From positions 11,919 through 75,918 of the forward strand of contig JANRIR010000007.1 of the NCBI GenBank assembly GCA_033764725.1: a stretch of DNA of 64,000 bases, in the 5' to 3' direction. The position numbers and the translations under genes are program-made. Each line of letters begins with the position of its first letter. Position 1 is the first letter of the stretch. This DNA comes from RI-43 sp033764725. Its GTDB lineage: Bacteria; Pseudomonadota; Alphaproteobacteria; Caulobacterales; Aquidulcibacteraceae. Positions 43,014-52,630 of the stretch are shown piece by piece. The notes under the pieces were generated by a model, which was not told the DNA's origin, did no database searches, and was given only the letters and a program-made list of their open reading frames with translations.

Positions 43014-45104
43014 ATGGCAAAAAATGCGCGCCGCCTGGCAGCGATCGTCGCGGTGGACATCGTCGGCTATTCCGCGCTCACCGAGCGCAGCGCAGAAGCC
43101 GCCGCCGCCGCGGTGGCGCAGGTGCGCGCCGCAATCGAGCGCAGCGCCGCGCGCTTCGAGGGCCGCATCTTCAACACCGCCGGCGACGGGTTCATGCTGG
43201 AATTCGCCCGCGGGCGCGACGCGCTCGCCTTCGGGATCGATCTGCTGCGCCGCCTGGAGGAGGGGCCCGCGGTGCGCGTCGGGGCCGATCTCGGCGAAGT
43301 GCTCGGCGCGCCGGACGGCGATGTGCTGGGCCACAGCGTGAACGTCGCCGCCCGCCTGATGGCGCTGGCCGAGCCGCGCGGGCTGATGGCGTCGGATGTG
43401 CTCAAGGCGCAGCTGAGCGGGCGGCTGGCGCGGCTGTTTCTGCACCAGGGCCCGGTGCAGTTGGACAAGATGCGCACCACGGTCCAGGTCTATGCGCTCG
43501 CCGGAAAGGTCGGCCCTGTGGGGCGGCTGCGGCTGGCGGTGCGCCGGCCTTGGCGCGCAGCGCTCGGTGCAGGCCTCGCCGCGCTCATCGCTGGCGCCGC
43601 GTGGTTCGCCGCGCAGGAGCCGGACGGCGCCCCGATGATCGCGGTGCTGCCGTTCGAGGCCGCCGGCGGCGATCGCCAGCAGCGCATGGCCGAAGGCGTC
43701 GCCGACGACATCATCATGACTTTAACGCGCGTCGAGGGCGTGGGCGTGGCCGCGCGCGCCTCCAGTTTCGCGCTGGCCGATCTGACGCCCGACGCGGTCG
43801 CCGCCAGGCTTGGCGTCCGCTACGTGCTCGACGGGCTTGTGCGCCATGAAGACGGCGTCTGGCGCATCGACGCGCATTTCATCGACGCGCGCCGGAACCG
43901 CACGCTCTGGGCCGAGCGCTTCCAGTCCCACGACGGCGATGTTTCCGGATTGCAGCAACAAATCGCCGCTTCCGTCGTGGCGGCCGTCACCGGCGTCGCA
44001 GCGCCCGAAACGCAGCCTGCGCCGCCGGTGAGCGAGCCGGTGTACAGGCTCTATCTAGAAGGTCGGCGGGCCCGGCTGACGCGGCAGCCCGCCCAGGTGG
44101 CGTTCGCCATCGGGGCGCTCGAGCAGGTCGTGGCCCAGGCGCCGGCGTTCGCGCGCGGCTGGTCCGAGCTCGCCGGCGCGCAATTGATCCGCGCCAGCCA
44201 ATGGGCCAACGCCGAGACGCCCGACCGCACCGCCGCGGCGCGGCTGCGGGCCGCTGCGCGGCGCAGCGCCGAGACAGCCTTGTCTCTCGACGAGCAGGAC
44301 GGTTACGCGCTGGCGGTGCTGGCCGGCCTTGAGCCGCCCGGACGCTGGCGTGAAACGCGCGCACTGCTCGACCGAGCCGCAGCCGCCGCGCCCGGCGACG
44401 CCAATGTGCTGCGCGCGCGCGGCAATCTTTTGAGCGACATGGGCTATTTCAGCGTCGCGCTCGCCGATCTCGAACGCGCGCGCGCTCTCGATCCGCTCGA
44501 CCCTCAAATCGCGCTGATCTGGACGCTGGAGGCGCTCGGCGGCCATGGCCGCGCGCGCGATGCGCTGGCGCGCGCCGCAACCGATTGGCCGCAGGAGACG
44601 TGGAACACGCGCCTGCTGTTCGCACTGTTCGATCGCGACTTCGCTGCAGCGACCGCGCTGCTTGCTTCGCCGGATCGCCCTGATCTCCGCGAGGATGCGA
44701 TGGCGCGCTGGCGCCGCACCATCGCGGCGCTGCAGCGTCCGCGCGGCGCGCGCGGCGATGCGATCGCGGCGTGGCGCAGTTTCGCGGCGGCGTCGCCCAA
44801 CCGCGCCGAAGATTCCGTGCTCATGCTGTCTCTGCTCGGCGCCTATGATGACGCGTTCGCTGCCGGTGAGGCGGCTGCAGCCTTGACGCCCGCGGTCGCA
44901 GGCGGCGCGGCGCAGCTTGTGTTCCGCGCCGACATGGTCGCCGCGCCCGCTGCGGCCGGACTGATGCGCGATCCGCGGTTCGCCGATCTCATGACGGCGA
45001 GCGGGCTGGCCGCGTATTGGCGCAGCGCGGGCCAATGGCCGGATCTGTGCCGCATCGCCGAAGCGACGTGCGCGCGATTGGGCGCGGGCGCGCCTATGCG
45101 GTGA
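43014..45104 (+). CDS. Class III adenylate/guanylate cyclase with transmembrane helix and TPR-like C-terminus
   Basis: A 696-residue protein. The cyclase domain occupies 1-170: metal-binding Asp15 (VAVDIVGYSAL) and Asp58 (FNTAGDGFML), with the C-terminal GHSVNVAARL. A membrane helix follows at about 182-199 (LGAGLAALIAGAAWFA). The rest (about 205-690) is a FlgO/TolB-like domain (IAVLPFEAAGG) and helical TPR-like repeats (LDEQDGYALAVL, APGDANVLRARGN). This architecture, a cyclase, helix and TPR series, is common in alphaproteobacteria and would sense a periplasmic or membrane signal while making cAMP in the cytoplasm. The ATG at 43014 starts the cyclase core directly. Its 3' end overlaps the convergent aminotransferase by 11 nt. 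Confidence 0.87.
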   Translation: MAKNARRLAAIVAVDIVGYSALTERSAEAAAAAVAQVRAAIERSAARFEGRIFNTAGDGFMLEFARGRDALAFGIDLLRRLEEGPAVRVGADLGEVLGAPDGDVLGHSVNVAARLMALAEPRGLMASDVLKAQLSGRLARLFLHQGPVQLDKMRTTVQVYALAGKVGPVGRLRLAVRRPWRAALGAGLAALIAGAAWFAAQEPDGAPMIAVLPFEAAGGDRQQRMAEGVADDIIMTLTRVEGVGVAARASSFALADLTPDAVAARLGVRYVLDGLVRHEDGVWRIDAHFIDARRNRTLWAERFQSHDGDVSGLQQQIAASVVAAVTGVAAPETQPAPPVSEPVYRLYLEGRRARLTRQPAQVAFAIGALEQVVAQAPAFARGWSELAGAQLIRASQWANAETPDRTAAARLRAAARRSAETALSLDEQDGYALAVLAGLEPPGRWRETRALLDRAAAAAPGDANVLRARGNLLSDMGYFSVALADLERARALDPLDPQIALIWTLEALGGHGRARDALARAATDWPQETWNTRLLFALFDRDFAAATALLASPDRPDLREDAMARWRRTIAALQRPRGARGDAIAAWRSFAAASPNRAEDSVLMLSLLGAYDDAFAAGEAAAALTPAVAGGAAQLVFRADMVAAPAAAGLMRDPRFADLMTASGLAAYWRSAGQWPDLCRIAEATCARLGAGAPMR

Positions 45105-46221
45105 GCGCCTCGGGAATGGCGCGCACATAACGTTCGACGTCTTCGAGCTTGCCCATCGACACCCGCGACCATTGCGTCAGCGCGCCATAGGGGCCGCGGA
45201 TTTGCACGCCGCGCGCAGCCATTTTGCGCTGGAAGGCGGCGGCGTCCGGCACGTTGACGTAGATGAAGTTCGCTTCGGTCGGCAAATAGGATAGGCCCGC
45301 GGCGCGCAGGCCGGCGATCGCCATCTCGCGGCCCTCGCGCACTTTTTGTTTGGAAAAATTGAGAAATGCTTCGTCGTTGTAGCTGGCCACGGCGGCGGCG
45401 ACGCTCGGCGCCGACATCCAGGACATCACATAGGCGCCGATGCGCCGCGCGTTCACTTCGCTCGACATCATGTAGCCGATGCGCATGCCCGCCATCCCGT
45501 AAATCTTGGAGAACGTGCGCGCCACGATCACGTTCTTGCCGGCGCGCACGAGGTCCATCATGGAATTGCGCGCGGGGTCGTCGGTGAGTTCATTGTAGGC
45601 TTCATCGACGAGCACCGGCGCCTTTTCGGAAACGCGCGTGCAGAAGGCGCGCAGGGCGTCTGCGTCGAGCAGCCGTCCGGTCGGGTTGTTCGGGTTGCAG
45701 ATGTGCACAAGCGCGGTCGTTTCGTCGATGGCCGCCTCCATCGCCTCGAGATCGATGCTCATGTCGGCCTTGAGCGGCACGCGCCGCAGCTGCACGCCTT
45801 TGGCTTCTGCGAAACGGGCTGTCGTGTCCCAGAACAGCGACGGACAAACGATCGCGCCGTCGCGCCCGAAGGCGAGCGCGGCGGCGCTCAAGGCCTCGCC
45901 CGAGCCGGTCGACAGCGTGACCTGCGCGGGCGTGATCGCATTCTTTTCCGCGATCATCGCGGCGAGATAGGCCGTATCGCAATAATAGGCGCCGCATCGC
46001 GTCGCTTCCGCCACCGCCGCCTGAACGCGCGGCGAGGGGCCGTACGGGTTCTCGTTGCGCGACAACAGCGCCATGCCCGGCTGTGGGCCGAACAGGTTGG
46101 GCGGCAGATGCGTTTCGCCGGCTGCAACCGCTGCTGCAGGCGTCGTGGCGCAGCCTGCGACAACGCCGGCGCCGCCGAGCGCGCCGCCCATCAGCCATCG
46201 CCGGTTCAGCATCGCGGTCAT
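45094..46221 (-). CDS. Exported PLP-dependent aminotransferase (HisC-like) with Tat/lipoprotein leader
   Basis: A 375-residue fold-type I aminotransferase of the histidinol-phosphate aminotransferase type: SRNENPYGPSP (54-64), CNPNNPTGRL (175-184), VDEAYNEL (205-212), PLP lysine Lys239 in RTFSKIYGMAGMRIGY. The N-terminus NRRWLMGGALGGAGVVAGC combines a twin-arginine motif with a lipobox ending at Cys24, so the protein is probably exported folded with PLP and lipid-anchored. Cytoplasmic location is normal for this family, so true HisC function is unlikely. Start ATG 46221, with AGGGAG upstream (minus strand). It follows the TauE gene by 27 nt, and may be co-transcribed with it. Confidence 0.87.
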   Translation of the reverse strand: MTAMLNRRWLMGGALGGAGVVAGCATTPAAAVAAGETHLPPNLFGPQPGMALLSRNENPYGPSPRVQAAVAEATRCGAYYCDTAYLAAMIAEKNAITPAQVTLSTGSGEALSAAALAFGRDGAIVCPSLFWDTTARFAEAKGVQLRRVPLKADMSIDLEAMEAAIDETTALVHICNPNNPTGRLLDADALRAFCTRVSEKAPVLVDEAYNELTDDPARNSMMDLVRAGKNVIVARTFSKIYGMAGMRIGYMMSSEVNARRIGAYVMSWMSAPSVAAAVASYNDEAFLNFSKQKVREGREMAIAGLRAAGLSYLPTEANFIYVNVPDAAAFQRKMAARGVQIRGPYGALTQWSRVSMGKLEDVERYVRAIPEALTA

Positions 46222-46248
46222 GTGCGTCTCCCTTGCTTTCTTGGGTGG

Positions 46249-47190
46249 TCAGGTCGGATCGATGGGCGGCGCGGCGTGCGCGACCGAAGCGGCGCGATCG
46301 AAGCCCGGCAGCGCGAACGGCCCCGCGTCGTGCAGCATCAGGCCGGCGGTGAACAGCAGATAGACGCCGAAGCACCGCTTCAGCAGGGCCGCATTGAGGC
46401 TGTGCGCGGCGGCGACGCCGATCGGCGCGGTGATCATGCTGGTCGCCACGATCGCGGCGAGCGCGATGACGTTGACGAAACCGATCGACCCGGGCGGCAG
46501 GCCCGGTTCGCCATAGCCGATGATCATGTTGCCGATCGCGCCGGGCACGGCGATCACGGCGCCGAAGCCCGCCGCCGTCGCCACGGCGCGATGCATGGCC
46601 ACGCCGCCCATCGTCATGATCAACACTGCAGGCGTTCCCCCGCCGATTCCGAGCAGCGCGCTGAAGGCGCCGAGACCGCCGCCGAGCGCGGCGCGGACGC
46701 CGCCGCGCGGCAGCGATTCCGTCTGCGGCGGGTCGCGCCCGAGGATCGGAAACAGGAAATGCAGACCCATCAGCAGGACGCCGACGCCGAAAATCACTTT
46801 CAGCGCCTGACCGTCGAGATGGTCGGCCAGCGCCACGCCTAGAGTCACGCCAAGCGCCACCCACAGCGTCCATCCTTTCAGAATCTCGAAATCGACAGCG
46901 CCGCGCTTGGCGTGCGCCTGGACCGCGCGCAGCGAGGTGAACAGGATGGTCGCCAGCGAGGTGCCGACGGCGACATGCATGATGCGGTCCTGGTCGCCGC
47001 CGTCCGGGGCAAACGCGGTGAACACCGCCGCCAGCGCCGGCACCACGACAAACCCGCCGCCGATGCCGAACATCCCCGCCACCAACCCCGCGAACACGCC
47101 AGCCGCGAGCAGCGCCAGCACGAAGGGCGCAAATGTCCGCATCACATCTGACGCCGCAAGAAATGCGGTCAGGCCGCCGGCTTCGATCAC
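46249..47190 (-). CDS. TauE/SafE-family membrane transporter
   Basis: A 313-residue polytopic membrane protein with about 8 helices. The two halves each carry the family glycine motif, MFGIGGGFVVVPAL and LLGIGGGTPAVLI, with MHVAVGTSLATILFTS and MHRAVATAAGFGAV after them. Members export sulfite, sulfoacetate or other organosulfur anions; substrate here is unknown. I chose the GTG at 47190, with AGGGG upstream; the ATG at 47142 is an alternative that trims 16 residues, while the longer frame from 47421 has no membrane-protein character. It is upstream of and co-oriented with the exported aminotransferase. Confidence 0.85.
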   Translation of the reverse strand: MIEAGGLTAFLAASDVMRTFAPFVLALLAAGVFAGLVAGMFGIGGGFVVVPALAAVFTAFAPDGGDQDRIMHVAVGTSLATILFTSLRAVQAHAKRGAVDFEILKGWTLWVALGVTLGVALADHLDGQALKVIFGVGVLLMGLHFLFPILGRDPPQTESLPRGGVRAALGGGLGAFSALLGIGGGTPAVLIMTMGGVAMHRAVATAAGFGAVIAVPGAIGNMIIGYGEPGLPPGSIGFVNVIALAAIVATSMITAPIGVAAAHSLNAALLKRCFGVYLLFTAGLMLHDAGPFALPGFDRAASVAHAAPPIDPT

Positions 47191-47431
47191 GCTTCGCCCC
47201 TGACGCCGCCGCTCGCCGTGGGGCCTTGCGAGACAGCGACGCCTCAAGCGGTGCGCCCCCGTTCGCCGAACCGCAACGCGCGCCGACCGCGGCGGGCGAA
47301 ATCGGCGCCCGGCGCCCGGCCGCGCGACATCTCCTGCATCGAAAGCGCGCACGCGGCAGCGGAAGTCTCCGGCCAAGCGCGGCGCCGCCGCCTTGCGATC
47401 GGGCGGCGAAGTCGGGCACAACCCGGCCTGC

Positions 47432-47504
47432 GCCGCCTTAGCTCAGCTGGTAGAGCACCTGATTTGTAATCAGGGGGTCGAGGGTTCGAGTCCCCCAGGC
47501 GGCA
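47432..47504 (+). tRNA. tRNA-Thr (TGT)
   Basis: A 73-nt cloverleaf, acceptor arms GCCGCCT/AGGCGGC, anticodon stem-loop CTGATTTGTAATCAG reading TGT, T-loop GGTTCGAGTCC. No CCA is encoded. The 240 nt before it, back to the TauE start, hold no convincing gene. Confidence 0.96.
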
Positions 47505-47585
47505 CGCGCCGCCGCTGCCCGGTCAGCCCTTGCCGCCCCCAGTCGCCAACCTGTAAGCGCGGGCTGACGCCGCCCGAGGATAATC

Positions 47586-48275
47586 ATGGATCGCCGCATC
47601 GTCGGCCGGCTCTATCGCCGGATCGTGCACAAGTATTTCGTGAACGACCTGATGCTGGAGCTGCGCCTGCGCGCTCGCCGCGAGACCGCGGATTACATCG
47701 CCGCCCACCTCAAGGACGCGATGCTGTTCGCCGATCGCTACGCGTTGCTCGACCATGCGCTGGCTGCAGCGAAGGCGGCGAACCCCACTGGGCTGGTCTG
47801 TGAATTCGGCGTCGCCGGCGGCAAGACGCTGCGCCACATCGGTCAGGCGTGGCCGGGCCCGGTGCATGGTTTCGACAGCTTCGAAGGCCTGCCGGAGGAC
47901 TGGACCGGCACGGCCGAGCGCGCCGGGCGTTTTCACGCGCGCGGCAAACTGCCGAAAACCACGCCGAACGCGACCTTGCATGTCGGCTGGTTCGACCAGA
48001 CGGTGCCGCCCTTTCTGGCGCAGAACGCGGGCCCGGCGGCGCTGCTGCACCTCGACGCCGACCTCTATTCCTCGACCAAGACGGTATTGACGCTGTTCAA
48101 GGACCGCATCGGCCCGGGCGCGGTGATCGTCTTCGACGAATACGACAATTACCCGAATTGGCGGGAGCACGAGTTCAAGGCCTTCCAGGAATTTGTCGCC
48201 GAGACCGGCAAGTCATACAAATATATCGGTTTTTCCACCCTCCAGGGGCAGGCGGCGGTGCAGATCGTCGGGTAA
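47586..48275 (+). CDS. TylF/macrocin O-methyltransferase-like SAM-dependent methyltransferase
   Basis: A 229-residue class I methyltransferase. The SAM motif is VCEFGVAGGKTLRHI at about 71-85, with VHGFDSFEGLPEDW at 93-106. LLHLDADLYSSTKTVL at about 153-168 and VIVFDEYDNYPNW supply the acidic residues that hold metal in TylF/MycF enzymes. Substrates in this family are sugars or small metabolites; the gene lies far from the NRPS/PKS cluster, so a tailoring role there is only possible. Start ATG 47586; it follows tRNA-Thr and precedes the muramidase. Confidence 0.87.
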   Translation: MDRRIVGRLYRRIVHKYFVNDLMLELRLRARRETADYIAAHLKDAMLFADRYALLDHALAAAKAANPTGLVCEFGVAGGKTLRHIGQAWPGPVHGFDSFEGLPEDWTGTAERAGRFHARGKLPKTTPNATLHVGWFDQTVPPFLAQNAGPAALLHLDADLYSSTKTVLTLFKDRIGPGAVIVFDEYDNYPNWREHEFKAFQEFVAETGKSYKYIGFSTLQGQAAVQIVG

Positions 48276-48420
48276 GCGGCGCCGCCTGTGTGACCGTGGT
48301 CGCGCAGCAGGCGGCCGTCGCGGGAAATTCACCCTCTGCGCACTCCCCCTGCCTGTTGCGCTCGGTTAAGGATGGCGCCCAAGCGGGGCGCACGCCGTCG
48401 ACATCGCCTGGGGTATGGCC

Positions 48421-49947
48421 ATGAGCTTCTGGGATTCGGTTTTTCAGGTGATCTTCGGGCGGCGGTCGAAATCGACTGCGCCGCAACCGCGCCCAGCCCC
48501 GCCGACGCCGCCGCGCCCGACGCCGCCGGCCCCGCCGCGTCCCGCTCCGCCGACGCAGCAACCTGCGCCCACGCCGCCAGCGCCGCCGCCGGTCAGCGAG
48601 GAGCCGCCATTTGCACCCTCGCCGCCCGTCGGCGCGCCGGGACCGATCACGGCGCCGCCCCCGCCGCTGGCCCAGCCGCCGCTGTCGCCGGCGCCGGAGA
48701 CCCCGCGCGCGCCGGATCTCGACGCCTCCGTGGGCTTTCAACTTGAGGATCTGCGCGCGACAGACCGCACGCCGTTGACGCCGGCACAGATCGACCAACT
48801 GGCAGCCAGCCTCGGCGTCGAGCCGATCGCGATCCGCACCGTGGTGCAGGTCGAGAGCGCGGGGCAGGGCTTCGCCGCGGACGGTCGCCCGCTGATCATT
48901 TTCGAGCCGGCTTTTTTCTCCGAGCTCACGGGTGGCCGCTTCGACCAATCGCACCCCGCGCTGTCGGTCCCGCGCGGGCAGCGCGCCGATTTCGGCCGCA
49001 CCCAGGCCGATCGCTGGGCCAAGCTCGCGCAGGCCTTCGCGCTGGATCCCGAAGCCGCGCTGGGCGCCACGAGCTTCGGCGTGTTCCAGACGCCGGCGCG
49101 GTATTGGCAGGCCTGCGGCTACAGCTCCGTCTACGCCTTCGCGACGGACGTCTCGCAGTCCGAGAGCCGGCAATTGGCGGCGTTCGAGCGCTATCTGCGC
49201 AGCCAGAATTTGGTCGACGAGATCCAGCGCAAGGATTGGGCCGCCTTCGCGCGCGCCTATGAAGGCGAGGCCGGCGCGGGCCAATACGCCAATGCGCTGA
49301 CGGCGGCCTATGGCCGGCTCAACGCCGCCGCGGGCGGGGATTTCATCGACAGTCTCGTGGCCGAGACGCGCGCCGGGCTGACGCAGACCGATTTCGCCGC
49401 GACCGCGCAGCGTCTCGGTTGCGAACCGGCCGCCGTGGAGGCGGTGGTGGCGGTCGAGAGCGGGCCGGGCGGCGCCTATGGGGCTGACGGTCGGCCGGTG
49501 ATCCTGTTCGAGCCGCACATCTTCTCGCGGCTGACCCAGCGCCGCTTCGACCAGTCCAACCCGAACGTCTCGTATCCCTCGTGGGACCGCACGAAATATC
49601 CGCGCACGCAGGCCGGCCGCTGGGATCAGCTGCGTGAGGCGTTCCGGCTCGATCCGGAAGCGGCGGTGGCGTCGGCGAGCTGGGGATTGTTCCAGATTCT
49701 GGGCATGAACCACGCCCGCTGCGGCTTCCCCACCGCGCAGGCCTTCGTCGCCGACATGGCCAAAAGCCAGGCCCGGCAATTGGCGGCGTTCGAGGCGTTC
49801 GTGCGCTCGAACAATCTCGCCGACGAATTGCAGCGCAAGGATTGGGAAGGGTTCGCGCGGGTCTATAACGGGCCGGGCCAGGTCGAGCGCTATGGCCGGC
49901 TCCTGCGCGAAGCCTATGCGCGGATCACGGGGACGCCGGTGGCGTGA
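48421..49947 (+). CDS. Tandem-domain N-acetylmuramidase (DUF3380/Muramidase family)
   Basis: A 508-residue protein with a proline-rich linker (about 20-100) and two copies of a Muramidase (PF11860-type) domain at about 115-300 and 316-505. The likely catalytic glutamates are Glu145 (VVQVESAGQG) and Glu346 (VVAVESGPGG); both copies keep DGRP(L/V)I(I/L)FEP, RFDQS and QLAAFE...QRKDW. The domain is typical of phage endolysins that cut peptidoglycan glycan strands; here it may act in cell-wall remodelling, though no signal peptide is visible. I chose the ATG at 48421 with GGGG 7 nt upstream; an ATG at 48415 is also possible. No phage genes are adjacent. Confidence 0.85.
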   Translation: MSFWDSVFQVIFGRRSKSTAPQPRPAPPTPPRPTPPAPPRPAPPTQQPAPTPPAPPPVSEEPPFAPSPPVGAPGPITAPPPPLAQPPLSPAPETPRAPDLDASVGFQLEDLRATDRTPLTPAQIDQLAASLGVEPIAIRTVVQVESAGQGFAADGRPLIIFEPAFFSELTGGRFDQSHPALSVPRGQRADFGRTQADRWAKLAQAFALDPEAALGATSFGVFQTPARYWQACGYSSVYAFATDVSQSESRQLAAFERYLRSQNLVDEIQRKDWAAFARAYEGEAGAGQYANALTAAYGRLNAAAGGDFIDSLVAETRAGLTQTDFAATAQRLGCEPAAVEAVVAVESGPGGAYGADGRPVILFEPHIFSRLTQRRFDQSNPNVSYPSWDRTKYPRTQAGRWDQLREAFRLDPEAAVASASWGLFQILGMNHARCGFPTAQAFVADMAKSQARQLAAFEAFVRSNNLADELQRKDWEGFARVYNGPGQVERYGRLLREAYARITGTPVA

Positions 49948-50090
49948 GGCTGGCCGGCGGCGCTTGGCGGCGGCGCGGATGTGTCGTAGGCACGAAAGCT
50001 ATGAGCGACGCGCGAGACACGACGATGCGAATGTGACGGTCGCCGGCTCAGCCGCCGCCGCCTCGTTTCCTTGTTCGCGAAAGCATCGTC

Positions 50091-51812
50091 ATGGCCCGTT
50101 TTCTGATCACGTCCGCATTGCCGTATATCAACGGCGTCAAGCATCTCGGCAATCTCGCCGGGTCGATGCTGCCCGCCGACGTACATGCGCGGTTTCGTCG
50201 GCTGCAGGGCCACGAGGTTTTGTTCCTGTGCGCGACCGACGAGCACGGCACGCCGGCCGAGCTCGCCGCCGCGGAGGCCAGCCAGCCGGTTGCGGCCTAT
50301 TGCGCTGAACAACATGACATCCAGCGCCGCGCCTGCGAGGGATTCCGGTTGTCGTTCGACTGGTTCGGCCGCTCGTCGAACCCACCGAACCACCGTCTGA
50401 CGCAGGCCTTTTGCGAACGCCTCGAAGCCAATGGGCTGATCGAAGAGCGTGTTTCGCGTCAGGTGTTTTCGCGCGCCGACAACCGTTTCCTGCCCGACCG
50501 CTATGTCGAGGGCACGTGCCCGATTTGCGGTTTCGAGCGCGCGCGCGGCGACCAGTGCGACAATTGCGGCTCGCTGCTCGATCCGGTCGATTTGAAAAAT
50601 CCGCGCTCGAAGATTTCCGGATCGAGCGACCTCGAGGTGCGCGAGACGGCTCATCTTTATCTGCTGCAATCCAAAATGCAGGACCGCATCCGCGCCTGGG
50701 TCGACGCGGCGCAGCAATGGCCGCATCTGGCGCGCTCGATCGCTTACAAATGGCTGGACGAAGGCCTGATCGACCGCGCCATCACGCGCGATCTCGATTG
50801 GGGCGTGCGGGTGACGCGCGATGGCGCGTCGCGGCCGGGCTTCGACGCCAAAGTGTTCTATGTCTGGTTCGACGCGCCGATCGAATATATCGGCGCGGCG
50901 GTCGAATGGTCGGAGGCGACCGGCCAGGATTGGGCGCGCTGGTGGCGCACCGACCAGGGCGCCGACGACGTCACCTATGTGCAGGTGATGGGCAAGGACA
51001 ACGTCGCCTTCCACACCGTCAGTTTCCCTGTGACCATCATGGGCTCGGGCGAGCCGTGGAAGCTTGTGGACCGCCTGAAGGCGTTCAATTGGGTGACCTG
51101 GTACGGCGGCAAATTCTCCACCAGCGAAAAGCGCGGCATCTTCATGGATCAGGCGCTGGAGATCGCGCCGAGCGACGTCTGGCGCTGGCATCTGATGGCG
51201 AACGCGCCGGAAAGCGCCGACGCCGCCTTTACGCTCGAGCAATTTCAGGCCGGCGTGAATGCCGATCTCGCCAATGTGTTCGGCAATTTCGTCAACCGCA
51301 TCACCCGCTTCTGCGCCGCCAAGTTCGACGCCAAAAATCCTGACGGCGGCGCGCCGGGCGAAGCGGAAGCCGCCATCGCTGCGGAATTGTCCGCGCGCAT
51401 CGGCGCCATCACCCGCGCGCACGAGGAGATGGAGTTTCGCAAGGCGGCCGCTGAAACCCGCGCCTTATGGGCCGCCGGCAATGAATATCTCCAACGCGCC
51501 GCGCCCTGGACCGCGATCAAGACCGACGTCGATCAAGCCGCCGTCGGCGTGCGCACCGGCCTGAACCTGGCGGCGATCTTCGCCATCCTTGCGCAACCCT
51601 TCATTCCCGATGCGGCCGGCGCCGTGCTCGACGGCCTCGGCGTGCCCAAACAGCGCCGCATGTGGCCCAGCGCGGACGATGGCGGCCTGCTGGACGTACT
51701 GCCGCGCGGCGCGCCGATCACCCCGCCAGAGGTGCTGTTCCGCAAGATCGAGGACGCCGACGTGGCCGCCTGGGCGGTGCGTTTCGGCGGCGGCGGCGCA
51801 GGCGGCGCTTAA
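50091..51812 (+). CDS. metG: Methionyl-tRNA synthetase
   Basis: A 573-residue class I synthetase that charges tRNA-Met. The HIGH-type motif is HLGN at 18-21 and the KMSKS-type loop is KFSTS at 341-345. A zinc knuckle is formed by Cys143, Cys146, Cys156 and Cys159 (CPICG, CDNCG). The tRNA anticodon-binding helical domain (about 390-540) is present; no C-terminal dimerisation domain. It begins ARFLITSALPYINGVKH, the usual E. coli-like start. Essential and cytoplasmic. Start ATG 50091. Confidence 0.96.
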   Translation: MARFLITSALPYINGVKHLGNLAGSMLPADVHARFRRLQGHEVLFLCATDEHGTPAELAAAEASQPVAAYCAEQHDIQRRACEGFRLSFDWFGRSSNPPNHRLTQAFCERLEANGLIEERVSRQVFSRADNRFLPDRYVEGTCPICGFERARGDQCDNCGSLLDPVDLKNPRSKISGSSDLEVRETAHLYLLQSKMQDRIRAWVDAAQQWPHLARSIAYKWLDEGLIDRAITRDLDWGVRVTRDGASRPGFDAKVFYVWFDAPIEYIGAAVEWSEATGQDWARWWRTDQGADDVTYVQVMGKDNVAFHTVSFPVTIMGSGEPWKLVDRLKAFNWVTWYGGKFSTSEKRGIFMDQALEIAPSDVWRWHLMANAPESADAAFTLEQFQAGVNADLANVFGNFVNRITRFCAAKFDAKNPDGGAPGEAEAAIAAELSARIGAITRAHEEMEFRKAAAETRALWAAGNEYLQRAAPWTAIKTDVDQAAVGVRTGLNLAAIFAILAQPFIPDAAGAVLDGLGVPKQRRMWPSADDGGLLDVLPRGAPITPPEVLFRKIEDADVAAWAVRFGGGGAGGA

Positions 51813-51862
51813 CGGCTGGCGCTGATCATGCATGATGCGGCCGCGGGCTGGCGGAGGCGGAC

Positions 51863-52630
51863 ATGCGGGTAGGGGTGATCGCGGCGGCGCTTGCGTGCAT
51901 GGCGCTGCAGCCGGCATGGGCGCAAAACGCCGCGCCGAGCCCGGTTGCGGAAGAGCCGTCGGGATTTGCGGCGCTGTTCGGGGCGCGGCGCGACAGCCCG
52001 TTCGGGGCCCAGCGCATCGGCATGGGCTACCAGACCTGCCTCGATTCCAACCAGGGCCTCGCCGATCCGGCGACCGAGCCCGCCGGGCGGCCGCTCATCC
52101 TGTGGTGGTGCCATGACGGCGATAACCAACGCATCCAGCTGGTCGATGGGGTGCTCTATGTCGGCGCCGCCCGCCGGCATGTGATCGAACCGATGCCGCG
52201 CCCTGAGTCGAACGCGTGCGACCTGTACCGCTGGACCTCGCAGAAGCGCCGCTACGATCTGGGCGTGTGCGTCGTGCCCGATGCGCCGGTGGGGCTTAAT
52301 GTCGATGCCGCCGTGCCCGATCTTCTCACCTTCGTCGGCGTGACCCCGGTCGGCGGGCGCGGGCCGACCCTGGGGGCGCCGCTGCGGGTCGCGCCGATTC
52401 CAGAAGGCGCTACGCCGCAAGGCATCTGGGAGCGCGACCGCCGCACAGGACAGATCAAGATCAGCGGATCGGATCTGTGCATCACGCCCCCGTCTCAGGA
52501 CATGGGGCTCGAGGCGCCGCTGGTGCTGGATTCCTGCGAGGAGCCGTTCCGCCTCGATCCGGCGAACGCCGACGACGGGCCGCGCCGCTCCCGCGCGATC
52601 TTCCAGCGCATCTGGCGGCGCGCGCCCTAG
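51863..52630 (+). CDS. Secreted protein, possibly ricin B-like
   Basis: A 255-residue protein with a signal peptide ending near AWA|QN (residues 19-21). Two segments resemble ricin-type beta-trefoil repeats: YQTCLDSNQG with ILWWCHDGDNQRIQLVDGVL, and DLCITPPSQ with PLVLDSCEEPFRL. Cysteines are paired at similar spacing. Carbohydrate binding is a guess and no family is certain. It follows metG after 50 nt and ends in a palindromic repeat that contains its stop codon. Confidence 0.65.
   Translation: MRVGVIAAALACMALQPAWAQNAAPSPVAEEPSGFAALFGARRDSPFGAQRIGMGYQTCLDSNQGLADPATEPAGRPLILWWCHDGDNQRIQLVDGVLYVGAARRHVIEPMPRPESNACDLYRWTSQKRRYDLGVCVVPDAPVGLNVDAAVPDLLTFVGVTPVGGRGPTLGAPLRVAPIPEGATPQGIWERDRRTGQIKISGSDLCITPPSQDMGLEAPLVLDSCEEPFRLDPANADDGPRRSRAIFQRIWRRAP

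Noticed and set aside
48421..49947. Prophage remnant based on the endolysin-like muramidase
   Set aside because: No other phage, integrase or att-site features nearby; flanked by ordinary genes and metG.
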